64,000 bases of DNA, from positions 8,198,501-8,262,500 of the forward strand of contig JAHQIY010000001.1 in NCBI GenBank assembly GCA_019054805.1, given 5' to 3'. Position 1 is the first letter of the stretch. Every line of letters starts with the position of its first letter. The position numbers and the translations under genes are program-made. This stretch comes from Brachionus manjavacas. Lineage: Eukaryota; Rotifera; Eurotatoria; Ploima; Brachionidae. Positions 33,081 to 44,020 of the stretch are shown in pieces. Below the pieces are notes generated by a model. That model worked only from the letters and a program-made list of their open reading frames with translations, was not told the origin of the DNA and searched no databases.

Positions 33081-33087
33081 TTTTATA
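33081..33087 (-). promoter_or_regulatory. TATA box of the carboxylesterase gene
   Basis: TATAAAA on the minus strand lies about 52 bp upstream of the esterase ATG (33029). The spacing mirrors the TATA-ATG distance of the small peptide gene at 10.9 kb. Confidence 0.55.
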
Positions 33088-34609
33088 CATATTTTTTGTT
33101 GAGTTTAATTAGTGTAAACTTATCAAAAATGTTATTTAATAGATTTTCTTAGCAAACAACAGGTAAAAAAAAAAACTTCTTTTAAAATTTCAATCTATAG
33201 CAAAAAAAAACGTGATCAAATCAAATTGTTTAATCAAACATTATCTAATCTAGCATATTTACAAAAATTCAGCGATTTAATATAGTTTATGAAATAGAAT
33301 TATATAATTTAAGTAAAATGTCAACAGAGCTTTTCTTTTTAATATTTGGTAAAATTAATTGAATCAATTATCGTTCCTAATAGTTTGTACCTAGGAAAGA
33401 ATATGGAAGTTGAGTGAAAATAATTTTTTAAAATTAAACTAGAGTTTTTCATAAAATTTTACTTTGTGGTTCAAGTTGACTATTGGAAAATTTAAATTAG
33501 GTCTAGGTACAAAAATTTGAATCTCTGATGACATTTTGAAGAATATCAGAAACTCGAAGACTTCATTAGAAAACTTAATTTATTAGATTTATCTTATATT
33601 TTTGTGAGAATGACAAATAACCTTTTTGAAAGAGTTCTTGCAAGCCATTTAGACTTGTGATTTACTTGTCATTCTTGAAAAAAAAATTAAAAGATTATAA
33701 ATCAATTTAATATAGCATTCTTTGAAGAATGCCTGCTTTTAAAAATTCTCCCAATAAACCCAAGAAATCTAAAATATTTGGAAATGTGAATTTTCAGGAA
33801 ACCATCCAAAAATAAAATTCTTTTTCATTAATTTAATTGAAAAAATTGAGCTTTTAAACTTTTTAAATGAAATGACATGTAGCAAAATATATTTCACTAA
33901 ATTCGAAAAAAAATTAATTTTAATTAACCAGGAATTATTAATTGTCAAATAAAATATCAATTTAGTGAGATTTCTTTATTTTTGTCTCTAATGATCTATT
34001 CTAATTTTATTTATTTTTTTTGTAAATTCATTTTATTCATATGTTAAAATTCTGTCATCGGTACTAAATTAATTTTGAATTAAGAGTTTATAATTGCAAA
34101 TAAATGCAAGTTAAATGTTTAAGCTGTTAAATGAAAAATTTTATTATTATTCCAATACTAAATTTTGTTAGAATTGTTGTATGAAAATTCACAATGCCAA
34201 AAAATTTAAATTATTTAAATTATAATTTAATTCTAATTAAGCCTTACGAAAAAATTTTAAATTTAATTTGTAATAAAGAAGCTATTTGAAATAAAGTTTC
34301 TATAGCTTTTGTTGGCTTGTCTAACCTGATCAGGATTGAATGACTCTAAAAACGAAAAACTTAACAGATCTTTAGTTGACAATTAGGAACAGCGGCAAAA
34401 TTCATCTAACAATGACAAGTTATTTTATATTTTGATTACATGTGAATTTTGATATTTATCATACTAGCAGTAAATTAAGATAAAATAAAATTTTTTATTA
34501 TTTACAATTAATTTTCTTCATATTTTATTAATGTTTAAAAAAGAATAATATCATTCCAGCTTTTGTCCCAAAAAAAGGTTAGTGATTAGAGGGTCAGCCG
34601 GTATAAGGG
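33088..34609. other. Intergenic
   Basis: AT-rich with no supported gene, RNA or repeat ends. Confidence 0.45.
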
Positions 34610-35262
34610 AATGCATCTCTTGAAAACTTGGATTTTTACTTTTTCACCATGGATTCAAAACCGTAAGTCCAGGACATTATTTCCGAATGTCTCTAGTTCC
34701 ACCATTTGTGCTACAAAACAATCATCTAGAGCTCGAACAAACTCGACACGAGATGCTGTTACATCACCATCACAAACACCAACATTATTTTGCCATTTGA
34801 TATCAGGGTCATTAAAATCTCCTGATATCATCATATTCGAATATTTGCCCGCGCTTACCAACGATTTAGCCTTTTTTATTGAATTTATTATCGATAGGTT
34901 GCAATCACGATTAGCGTGAGGCGGTCTTTACATGCACCCGATTAGGATTCGGTCATTTTTGTGTTTTAGCCCACACCACACCATTTGCTCACTGGTTAGA
35001 TCTGCGTTTCTTAATTCATTGATTTCGCAAGACTCTAGTTCATTTTTAATATATATTGCTACTCCACCACCTTTGCCAGTAACTCTATCTCGTGCATACA
35101 AACAATATTGGTCAAGCGTTCTAAGCGAATTCGGACCAAACCACGTTCTCGTCACCATGACTATATACGGGTACCCAAGTGGTGCTAAATTTGCTTTAAA
35201 TTGGTCCCATTTATTGAACAATGACGTTGCATTTGTAATCCAGCAGTTTAAACTCGCTAGAT
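34610..35262 (-). mobile_element. LINE endonuclease-domain fragment
   Basis: In one minus-strand frame I read an AP-endonuclease-like domain of a non-LTR retrotransposon: LFNKWDQFKANLAPLGYP, MVTRTWFGP (usual TETW, so the catalytic Glu reads Arg), YARDRVTGKGGGVAIYIKN, YRPP-type loop and MISGDFNDPDIKW. One in-frame stop falls just before RPPHAN (near 34928). The fragment ends around LETFGNNVLDL. Both 5' ORF1 and the RT are missing, so it is truncated at both ends. It probably belongs to the CR1/Jockey side of the LINEs, possibly the same family as the RT pieces at 43.4 and 60.1 kb. Confidence 0.75.
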
Positions 35263-35311
35263 AGTCTTTTTTATTGCTATGATTCTAGCTTAACACTTGT
35301 ATGATTCTAGC

Positions 35312-35436
35312 TTTTCGATCAGTGGCGTAGCTGCATGATAGCGAAGGCTCCCCCCCCCCCCCAAAAAAAAATATTCTCTTCAACTTTTGCCCCCCACCCC
35401 CAAACAAAAATTCCTGGCTACACCGCTGTTTTCGAT
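35312..35436. mobile_element. hAT-type MITE with 8-bp target duplication
   Basis: The element at 35320-35428 (109 bp) starts CAGTGGCGTAGCT and ends with the inverted AGGCTACACCGCTG-type terminus. It is flanked on both sides by the same 8-mer TTTTCGAT (35312-35319 and 35429-35436). CAGTGGCGTAGC ends and 8-bp duplications are features of the hAT superfamily. The inside is a C-run and A-run with no coding capacity. Confidence 0.8.
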
Positions 35437-36261
35437 TATTTGAGTTATACATAAATTATTCTGAGCTCTCCATAGCGGATATGCATACCATTACGCCTCC
35501 CTTGTTAACTCTAATTTTTCCAATATTTTATTAACGTTTTCAATATCGTTTGACTCTATATCATCTTCGTTATCACCTGTGTTTTGGTTCTACTCACCGC
35601 CACATTTTTCTCAATTCTTTACTTTATATTGGAAAATATATAAATTGTTGAATTTGATCATTTATTAAACAAGAATTGTTGGTTTTCAAGATGTTTCAAT
35701 CGCTTATCTAAAAGAGTGCCTCACAATAAAAAGTTAAAATTTTAAAATCTTAGTTTCTTTTGTTCAAAAGTTATTTTAAAAAAATTTGTAAAAATTAATT
35801 GTAAAGTAGTTAAATCCATATCGATTATAAAAAATTTATTGACGAAATTAATCTTTTTATTCCTTTTGAATATAAAAAGAGCAATTTTTAAACTTAAATT
35901 TTCGGGGAAATCGGGTTTACCCTAAAAACCCAATTGCCTCTCAACCAGTTAACCGATCGGTATCGAATCTTCTCACCTAAGTTTGTTAATATTTAAAAAT
36001 ATCCGGTTAGACCATCTCACTATATAATGCAAATATTAAATTTTTATACTTTTATTTAATCTATGTTAAACTGTTATGATTTTGGAAAGTAATTTAGAAT
36101 ATAAAAAATGTATTGTTTAGAATAAAGAAAAATTTCCTCTTTGACATAAGGTAAATTTTGATCTGATCACTAAAAAACTTATATTTAATTTCTTTAAAAA
36201 TTAAAATTTTTTTTGTTATTTCATGATCTTTTTTTCATAAATAATAATAAATTTTATAAAA
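35437..36261. other. STK16 upstream region
   Basis: AT-rich; no gene or clear core promoter motif. A modestly GC-richer block at 35900-36010 has no supported frame. Confidence 0.4.
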
Positions 36262-37339
36262 ATGGGATGCGGTTGTTCCAAAGAAGCGGTAACTATTGAA
36301 AATAAACGATTTCTCATATTGAGTCGAATTGCGGACGGGTAAAAACTGAAAAAAGTTAAATTGAAATCTTTAAGTTATTTATTTTGTCAAGAGGTTTTGG
36401 GACTATTGATCTGATAGAAGAGTCGGACTCGAAAAAGTTGTTTGCTCTTAAAACTATAAAATGTGAATCTAAAAATGATATTGAAAAAACATCAATGGAA
36501 AATAAATACTACAAATTATTGAACAATCATCAAAATACAGGTAACTCCAAAAATTTACGATTTTTATAGTTTTGATTATCTGAACTTAGTTAAGCTGATT
36601 TATGACGCTATTATCGAAGAAGATAAAAATCAAAGATTCCTAATATTATCTGTTTTTCCATATTACAGGGTAAAAAAGTTAATTGCTAGATTTTATTTTT
36701 ATAAAAAAAATTTCGTAATTTTAGAGGGGAAATTTGCAAGATGAAATAGAATTTAACCTAAAATCAAATATTTTTATTCAATCAAAAAGATTAGTAAAAA
36801 TAATTGAAGGAATTTGTGATGGACTGAAATATATTCATGAAACAAATTTGGCACACAGAGATCTGAAACCTCATAACGTATTGCTAAGTGATGATCTTCA
36901 AACACCGATTTTGACCGATTTCGGATCAATGACATCAAAAATAATAGAAATAGAAAGCTCAAGAAAATGCCAGGAAATAGAAGATTGGGCATCAGAAAAT
37001 TGCAGCATGTCTTATCGAGCACCTGAACTATTTTCGCCTAAACAAGGTTGTCTAATAGATGAAAAGGCTGATATATGGTCTCTAGGATGCGTCATGTACG
37101 CACTGATGTTTAACAAGGCTCCTTTTGATTATGTGTTCGAAAAAGGTGACAGTCTTGCTTTGGCAGTTATAAATGCAAACTTTACCATACCAGTTAAAAC
37201 AACTAAAGACGAGATACTTATTAGCATTGTAAAAAACACAATTGTTTATGATCCGAAAGGCAGGCAAAGTGTTGAAGCTATCATGAGTGATTTACATAAA
37301 ATCGAATTTTCTCAGTCCAATCAAGTCGAAATTGTTTAA
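36262..37339 (+). CDS. STK16: STK16/MPSK1-like Golgi-associated Ser/Thr kinase, one-base frame disruption
   Basis: Exons are 36262-36338, 36392-36669 and 36725-37339; about 322 aa if the frame is continuous (human 305). The N-terminus MGCGCSKE fits N-myristoylation on Gly2 and palmitoylation on Cys3/Cys5, as in STK16. Seen: the Gly loop DGGFGTIDLIEE, FALKTIK (VAIK lysine), the family's HRDLKPHNVLLSDD, DFGSM, YRAPELFSP and DIWSLGCVMYALMF, ending close to the human protein. In exon 2 the frame shifts after NNHQNT: the sequence ACAGGTAACTCC carries one base too many near 36541, and removing it restores TPKIYDFYSF…LILSVFPYYRRGNLQDE. This is either a real frameshift (decay), an assembly/read error, or very unusual splicing. 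The total exon length leaves a remainder of one base, consistent with a single insertion. Poly(A) signal at 37483. Confidence 0.85.
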
Positions 37340-37479
37340 TTTAAATTCACAATATGTTTTATTTACGAGTTATTATGTATTTATTTAAGAAATTTATTTT
37401 GTTCCTGAGTTCTTAAAAATTTTAATCTTGGATAAAGTCATTAAATTGGAATTTATAAAATACTTATATCGAATAATAC

Positions 37480-37879
37480 TTGAATAAAAATATTAGATTT
37501 TTTTAATAAAATTTCTTAAATAAAATCTTATCCTGTTTTTATAAAATTTCAAACTTAAAATCAAAAAAAATAATTTTGTAATAATTCACTCGATAAATTT
37601 TTTTAATTAATTCAAATAAAATTTATTTTTATAGAACACAAAAACCAAATAAAAAAGAAAATTGATTTTATATAATTTTTTTAAATATTCAGTTTTTAAA
37701 CTCTTAAGCTTTTCAAGTCTATTTTAATTCAGGAATCTGAAAAATTTTGTGAATTCTGAATTTTAATCCTTATTTAAAAAATATAAAAATTTGTAGTAGA
37801 CTTCTCCAAATAATCGATGTCAAAGAATAAATTGAAAAATTATTAAATTTTATTCAAGAAATTATAACAAATAGAAACA
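37480..37879. other. STK16 3' flank
   Basis: AT-rich, with AATAAA at 37483-37488. No further feature is supported before the SINE. Confidence 0.5.
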
Positions 37880-38197
37880 TCAATTGCAGCTCAGCTTTCC
37901 AGTTCATGCTTTCCTTATATAGGCAGTCACATGACCTTGAACTTCCTCAAGTACCTTTTCAAGTACCTTTTTGAGAAACGTTTCCGATCTAACACAGAGG
38001 CTACTGCATCGAGTTGATCATCTTCACCGCAATTATTACCCAGTCGAAACTGGTCCCCCTTTTTTTATGATGAAAGAGGTTTAAACATTTGCCCCGTATT
38101 GAAAAGATATTTTGAAGACTTTTTCACTCTCAGTGGGTTTCGAACCCTCGATCCTTTGCTTGCATTACTAACACGCAAACCATTCGGCTATACGGGC
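37880..38197 (-). mobile_element. tRNA-derived SINE
   Basis: Read on the minus strand it begins GCCCGTATAGCCGAATGGTT (A-box-like at 38190-38180), followed by a B box GGTTCGAAACC (38147-38135). The expected acceptor stem cannot form, so it is a tRNA-like head and not a tRNA gene. A body follows that is shared with 57605-57738 (ACACAGAGGCTACTGCA, GCAATTATTACCCAGTC), then a tail different from that copy (37880-37970). The tail ends in AT-rich host DNA. Confidence 0.7.
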
Positions 38198-38202
38198 TTT
38201 TT

Positions 38203-38313
38203 ATTGATGAAATAAAATCTGCGAACGAAAAAGTTCCAATAGAAGAAATTGAAAACGCGATTAATTCATTTACAACCCGGGTAAGAAAGGTCGAAATTTC
38301 TAAAGGTACTTAC
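38203..38313 (+). pseudogene. Coding remnant of unknown origin
   Basis: A short open stretch reads EIKSANEKVPIEEIENAINS and then FTTRVRKVEISKG. Its composition is coding-like and GC-richer than the surroundings, and the block abuts the head of the SINE. I do not recognise the family; it could be part of a retrotransposon ORF or of a host gene. Confidence 0.3.
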
Positions 38314-39068
38314 TGCTTGAAATGAAAAAAATTAATAATTAAATAAATATCTAATAATAAAAACGTTTTTTAAAATTTATAAAAATACCAAAAGTGCCAT
38401 AATTAAATATTATATATCATCTTATAGCATATTCTTTTAATCAATTCAATTCATTTTTTTTTAGTTTGTATTTTTAGGTTTTTTTGAAAATTTTAAATAA
38501 TAAGATTTAAAAAAAAACATAAAATTGATAACTCAATTTTCTGAGGAAAATATTTAAAAATTCAATGAAAAATAATTTAAATTTTCTCTTTAATATCTTA
38601 GGTTTGTTTTTTCTTTTCGGTTTTAACTTGCGACTCAAACAGAATCAAATAAATAAAAACTCAAATAATCTTATAAGTAAAAGTTAAAAATTGATTTTTA
38701 ATAGATTTTTTTGAAAAAATTCTGCAAAAAATCAAAAAATAAACCGATTAAAAAGTTCAATTAAAAAATAAAAATAACAAAAAAAATTGATTTTTTAAAT
38801 TCAATTCAAATTGCATAAAAATGTAGTTAAATAATCATTTTGATTATTTAAATTGTTAACTTATAATTTTGGATAAATTTAACTATCTTTTAAATAATCA
38901 TAAATTTTAAGAGTTTGAATATATTAAACTATTACTAGTTATGTAATTATTTAAATATTTAAATTCAGTTAAATTAAACTATTAATTTGATTATAAACAA
39001 AAAAAATTAAAATAATGCAAATAAAGAATAAATTGTGTAAGAATTTTTGCCATAGAAGTGATAAAAGA
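38314..39068. other. AT-rich intergenic
   Basis: No gene, RNA or repeat ends are supported in this stretch. Confidence 0.5.
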
Positions 39069-39371
39069 AAACTTTACCATACCAGTTAAAACAACTAAAG
39101 ACGAGATACTTATTAGCATTGTAAAAAACACAATTGTTTATGATCCGAAAGGCAGGCAAAGTGTTGAAGCTATCATGAGTGATTTACATAAAATCGAATT
39201 TTCTCAGTCCAATCAAGTCGAAATTGTTTAATTTAAATTCACAATATGTTTTATTTACGAGTTATTATGTATTTATTTAAGAAATTTATTTTGTTCCTGA
39301 GTTCTTAAAAATTTTAATCTTGGATAAAGTCATTAAATTGGAATTTATAAAATACTTATATCGAATAATAC
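39069..39371 (+). pseudogene. Exact duplicate of the STK16 3' end
   Basis: By eye 303 bp are identical to 37177-37479, offset 1892: the last 53 or so codons of the kinase, the stop and the 3' UTR up to just before the poly(A) signal. There is no promoter or kinase core, so it cannot encode a kinase. Identity implies very recent duplication or an assembly join. The copy stops four bases short of the AATAAA signal. Confidence 0.9.
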
Positions 39372-40624
39372 GTTTATTGTTATCAAAATTAAAATATTTA
39401 AAAAAAATTTCAATAAAATTTAATTACTTTGTTTTTATGGATCTCGTTCGTAACGTGCTTTGTATAGTAAAATTTAAATTTTTTTTCCTTACTTTAAAAG
39501 TAAGACCGACTTAATTTTTCTATCTTATCAGCTAAAACGTCAATTATGAATGATGTTGACAATTTTTCAAAAAATTTTCAAATTTTTGATACGTTTGTTT
39601 AAATATACAATGAGAATTTTCTTATTCTCATAATAATATTTATCAACAATGTTTTAGATCATATCATTTAATAATTTGTTAACTTTTAATTTTATGAATT
39701 AAAAATAATTGCAATTCGTGTAACAAATTTTAACTAATTAATTACATTTTACAAAGAGAAACATAAAACAAAAAACATTTAGTCTAATTCATTTATATAT
39801 TTATTTTGGCTATAGTTACATTTTATTTTTTTTTAAGTCATTAAAAGCATAATGGGTATATGTTTTTTGTTTTCAAGGAAGCTGAATAAAGTCTGTTAAT
39901 CAAATTCTACTTAAATTTCAGTTTATTAGATAGTGTTTTATTGGAAACTTATCCAAAGAGATTTTGGAATTAGTCAAATTAGCGAAAATAATTTATTAAT
40001 TAATAAGCAAAGAGGGCATTAGTTTAATTAACATTTGAGAACTTTCAAATAGTTTTCTCTTCAGCAAGTAATTCTTGATTATTCAATCGGAATCGATGAA
40101 TAAATGTTGCCATAGCTCTTTACGGCGGAATTTATTTAAAGAAATTTTCAAAGCAAATTTTAATTTAAACAAGAAATTAAGAAAAGTCAAAACAAAAAAA
40201 AAATCTAAGAAAATGTTTTCGAAATATTTAGCTAAATTGTTCGGAGGCCAAACAAATTCAAATTTTTTAACATAAAGTTTATTTATTTGACAATAATGTT
40301 TTTGTTCCAATTGTACCAAAACAATGGTGTATTTACCTGAACATTTTACAATCAAGCATAAGTATCTCATCACCGTCAAATGCTATGCTTAGACGCAAAT
40401 CTACAAACAAGTCTCGACTCAAAATATTAGATTAAAGTTGTTCTTCAAGTCTTTCTTTTTTTCCAAACGCTTCAGGCCATCTAGCTTAATTTAAATTGTT
40501 TTTTATTTTTTTAATCATTTTGAGCAATTAGGCTTAAATAAAATGTAGCTGCTTAAATGTAAAAAAAGCTCAGATAGAATAAATTTAATTTTTAGATATA
40601 ATACGCACAAAATCAATTTGGATA
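39372..40624. other. Intergenic
   Basis: AT-rich. A Lys-rich frame at 40075-40275 and a short basic frame near 40382 (MLRRKSTNKSRL) are seen but have no domain or splice support. Confidence 0.35.
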
Positions 40625-42205
40625 ATGAATAATAAAAACAATACATCTTTAGCCCTAGAGAGGCCTAGATTGCTAGTTGACAGATTCATATCCTCGGCAC
40701 AGGAAGGAAATGTTCGGCAACGAGATGCACCAAGAGTTTTAAATTTCAATATTGCCAAGCAACCTTTAGTAAAGCCCAGCACTCGGGTTCCTTTTGTTCG
40801 GTCGCCGGCAAAGGATTCTTTGCGGGAGCGAAAAATCAAGGAATGGGCTTTTAAAAAAGTAGACCTTAAAGAGTTGCTAAAATCAAAAGAGTTGGAATCC
40901 AAAAATGAAATCCAAGATAGAAAAAACGAGATTATTTTTGATGAAGATGAAATTTTGGACTTACCTTTGAAAAATATTGATCTTTCCGAACTGATAGACA
41001 CGGAGGCTGATGATGAGTTTTATAGACAGCACCGTAATTCAGGAATGTACAAAAATAGAGCCGATGCACAGAAAAATATTCTCTATAAACTATTAGACAA
41101 ACGTTTGCTTGATATTTCCAAGGATCGTTTCAAAAAAATCAACCATGTCGATTATCAAAAAAAGATTTTTATCAAAAAACAACTTTTAAAAAGCAAATCG
41201 CTACCTGGATTAAAGTAAGAATTTAATTCATAATAAAGCCCTTTAAAATTTAAATCTAATTTTAATTAAAATAATAATTATTTGCTGAAAACTAATTAAA
41301 AAACTAGGTAGTTCCAGGCTAAATAAAATAATTGAGGAAACATAAAAACTCGTATAAAATTCTTACAAGCAGTAAAAGAAAATTTCATTTCCTATTAATC
41401 GTATAAAAACTTTTAATTCAACATATAATTTAAAAGCTAATTTTTAAGCTGTGCAGCACTTGAAACATTTAATCCTCATCAATTTGACCAGTTGCAAGAC
41501 ATGGAAACAGCCTTGAGCATTTTGCGAAAAAAAGAAAAAGCATCACGAACTAAATCCGGTGCAAAAAACTTGAATTTTGCCAATAGCTCCTATTTATTAT
41601 CCCGTTCTAGGGAAAAAAGTACAATTCAATTGAATGAGATAGAAGATTTTGAGCCTGACGACTCAGATAAAATGAGTGTCAGTAACCAAAACGCAGTCTT
41701 AAATTTTTCCAAACCCGGTAGTCTCAAAAAATTAAAATCAATTAATCAGCTAAGCTTTGATTCAAATATAAATGAAAAATTAAACGAGTCTTTAGTAATT
41801 AACAATAATGTAACTGTCTTCGAGGTTGAAGATGCACTCAAGCAAAGTCAACGAGCTAGTACTTTTCATGGTAGAGAAAGTATAAAACCAGGGTCGATTT
41901 ATAGGTTTCCTTCAAAAACTTCTGCACGTAATTCAAGAGCTTTCACAAATGAAGAGGGCATTCGATCCATTAAAGTTCCAATTATAGACCATAGGTTTAA
42001 CAATCTCATAAATTTTATCAAGCCTTGTTATTTACGAAAAGAACCGAAGGATGTAAATAAAATTATAAACGAAAACGAAGCCCTCAAATCTGACAATCTT
42101 AATTTTGAATCACAAGAAAAAGTTAAAAAAGTCAGGCAAAACGGTGAAAAATTGGCAGATGTTGCACGAAATATTATCGAAACCGGAGAATACTCAGTTT
42201 ATTAA
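40625..42205 (+). CDS. Unrecognised 448-aa protein (2 exons)
   Basis: Exons are 40625-41214 and 41449-42205; the junction (phase 2, AAG acceptor) is open and joins LPGL to CAALETFNPHQ. I do not recognise a family. The protein is hydrophilic, rich in Lys, Ser, Glu and Asp, with no signal peptide or membrane helix. It has a conserved-looking N-terminus (LERPRLLVDRFISSAQEG), a charged helical middle (DLKELLKSKELESKNEI, LDLPLKNIDLSELIDTE), a motif QDMETALSILRKKEKASR early in exon 2, and a largely disordered tail. Codon use is host-like and a poly(A) signal lies at 42230, supporting a real gene. A nuclear or cytoskeletal role is possible, but nothing in the sequence shows it. Confidence 0.7.
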
Positions 42206-42368
42206 TTTTCTTTACTTATTTTTTATTTTAATAAATTGAATTGTTCACATTAGTTTTGATACAACGATATTATCTGTAAAAAGTCAAAAATGTTTTAATT
42301 TAATAATTTTGAATTCAAAATTAAACAAATAAAGAAAATAATTCTCAAACAAATGTTTAATTTAAATG

Positions 42369-43156
42369 ACACATAACGGCTAAAAACCGAGGTTTATTTT
42401 TTAATTTCTTCCAAAAAATGACATGACGGGCGGATTCTACGCCTAATAATATCTTAGATTTTACATTATTAAAATTTATGAAATTTCATCGACAGTTGGT
42501 ACCAGGGTCTGAAAGTTTACTATCAAAAAAAAGTTGTGTAATTTTCAAGGCTCATAACTAACGATTGGAAAAAGACATTGTGATAGCCGACCTTTCTTTA
42601 AAAAGCTTAGATCTTAAGCTACAAAATAAAGGTGCTAGTTTAATTTATTTGTTATTTGTTATAGGTTTCGGAAAGAGCAATAATCTGAAAAATTGCCTTT
42701 TTTAGGCTTCCAAATTAGATTTTGATGCCTTACTTTTTTTCAATAGATCGATATAGATTCATAAATTTCGTTAAAAAATATACAAGGTAGTTAATTTTCA
42801 GTTGTCCTTTTTAGTCAGTTGAACAGTTGTTGAATTTTGAATGAAATTAAAATAAACTAAACAAGTTAACTTAATTATTTGTCATTTTAAATGAAAATAT
42901 TTGTAGCTTAAGATCTAAGCTTTTTAAAGAAAGGTCGGCTATCACAATGTCTTTTTCCAATCGTTAGTTATGAGCCTTGAAAATTACACAACTTTTTTTT
43001 GATAGTAAACTTTCAGACCCTGGTACCAACTGTCGATGAAATTTCATAAATTTTAATAATGTAAAATCTAAGGTATTATTAGGCGTAGAATCCGCCCGTC
43101 ATGTCATTTTTTGGAAGAAATTAAAAAATAAACCTCGGCTTTTAGCCATTATGTGT
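42369..43156. mobile_element. Near-perfect foldback element, 257-bp inverted arms
   Basis: The arms, 42369-42625 and 42900-43156, are reverse complements with only about three mismatches that I can find. The ends read ACACATAA.GGCTAAAA.CCG. The 274-bp middle has no ORF. The TSD is not obvious. It is a non-autonomous long-TIR or foldback transposon and, by arm identity, either young or maintained by gene conversion. Confidence 0.8.
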
Positions 43157-43364
43157 TCTTAATAGTAATTTTAAAATATATAAGTATTCCAGTTTAAAAA
43201 TTGAAAAAATCATATTTTTTTTTAAGCCTTTAATTCTGTAAATTACATCAATTGATATATCTAAAACAAGATTTTGGGAATAATCTGATTATCGTTGGTA
43301 ACTAATCTTTTAGTAAAAAAGTCGAAAAATTCCTTTTCAAGCGAATTGAAATTATTATTTATAA

Positions 43365-44020
43365 CTAATTTTTGATGCTATTTTCTGATGATAGTAACTT
43401 ATTCGCCATAATTCGCAGCAACACCGACATCACAATATTGCAACAGGACCTTGACATACTAACTGAGTGGTCAAATATCTGGGGTACGCTCTTCAACGTC
43501 GACTCATGCAAACTGATGGAGATGGAGTACTCTAACACTGCGCTTTCTATGGGTAATTTTGGTGAAAGAAGCAATCTGAATTTCGTAGATACAGAAAACA
43601 TGTTGGAGTAAATTTCACTCGTAATCTCAAACTTTCTTCCCACATTAAAATTAAGGCAAACAAAGCAACCTACATCCTAGGACAGAAAAGAATTTTTAGG
43701 TTCAGGAAATCGATACCTGCAAAACTCTATATTTTGCATTTGTAAGGTCCCGTCTTGAATTTGCTGCAGCTGTCTGGTCACCTTCAAACAAGAATGACAT
43801 CAAAGTTTTTGAGGCGGCGCGAAGAAGAGCTTCTAAACTCATTACTAGAATTAGAAACTGGAAGTTTGAAGATCGTTTTGCACTCTTGGGCTTCACTAAT
43901 TCGAATTCGACACAAGCAGATTTTAATCATAAGTTTGATTGGAAAAATTGCAGAATGGACCATCACTTGATTTAATGAAATTCTATCAGATAATCTAGTT
44001 AAAGTTCTGTAGCTAGAGCT
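43365..44020 (+). mobile_element. LINE reverse-transcriptase C-terminal fragment
   Basis: It opens with LFSDDSNLFAIIRSNTD, a variant of the RT catalytic FADD box (Ala to Ser), then LQQDLDILTEWSNIW, LNFVDTE, ILGQ, and in shifted frames EFAAAVWSPSNKNDI and RRRASKLITRIRNW. The order matches the LINE at 60.1 kb, so it is the same clade. At least two frameshifts and a truncated 5' end show it is dead. It decays into host sequence near 44020. Confidence 0.75.

Noticed and set aside
34611-35264. Plus-strand frames at the LINE endonuclease
   Set aside because: They are antisense shadows; the minus strand has clear endonuclease motifs.
36532-36570. A micro-intron that would explain the STK16 frame break
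   Set aside because: The only GT-AG pair would make a 29-bp intron and remove residues needed for the kinase fold; a single extra base explains the data better.
38130-38197. tRNA gene on the minus strand
   Set aside because: A and B boxes are present, but the acceptor stem cannot pair and the sequence continues into a repeated body, so it is a SINE head.
40075-40275. 66-aa Lys-rich frame
   Set aside because: Composition follows the AT bias and no poly(A), promoter or homology is seen.
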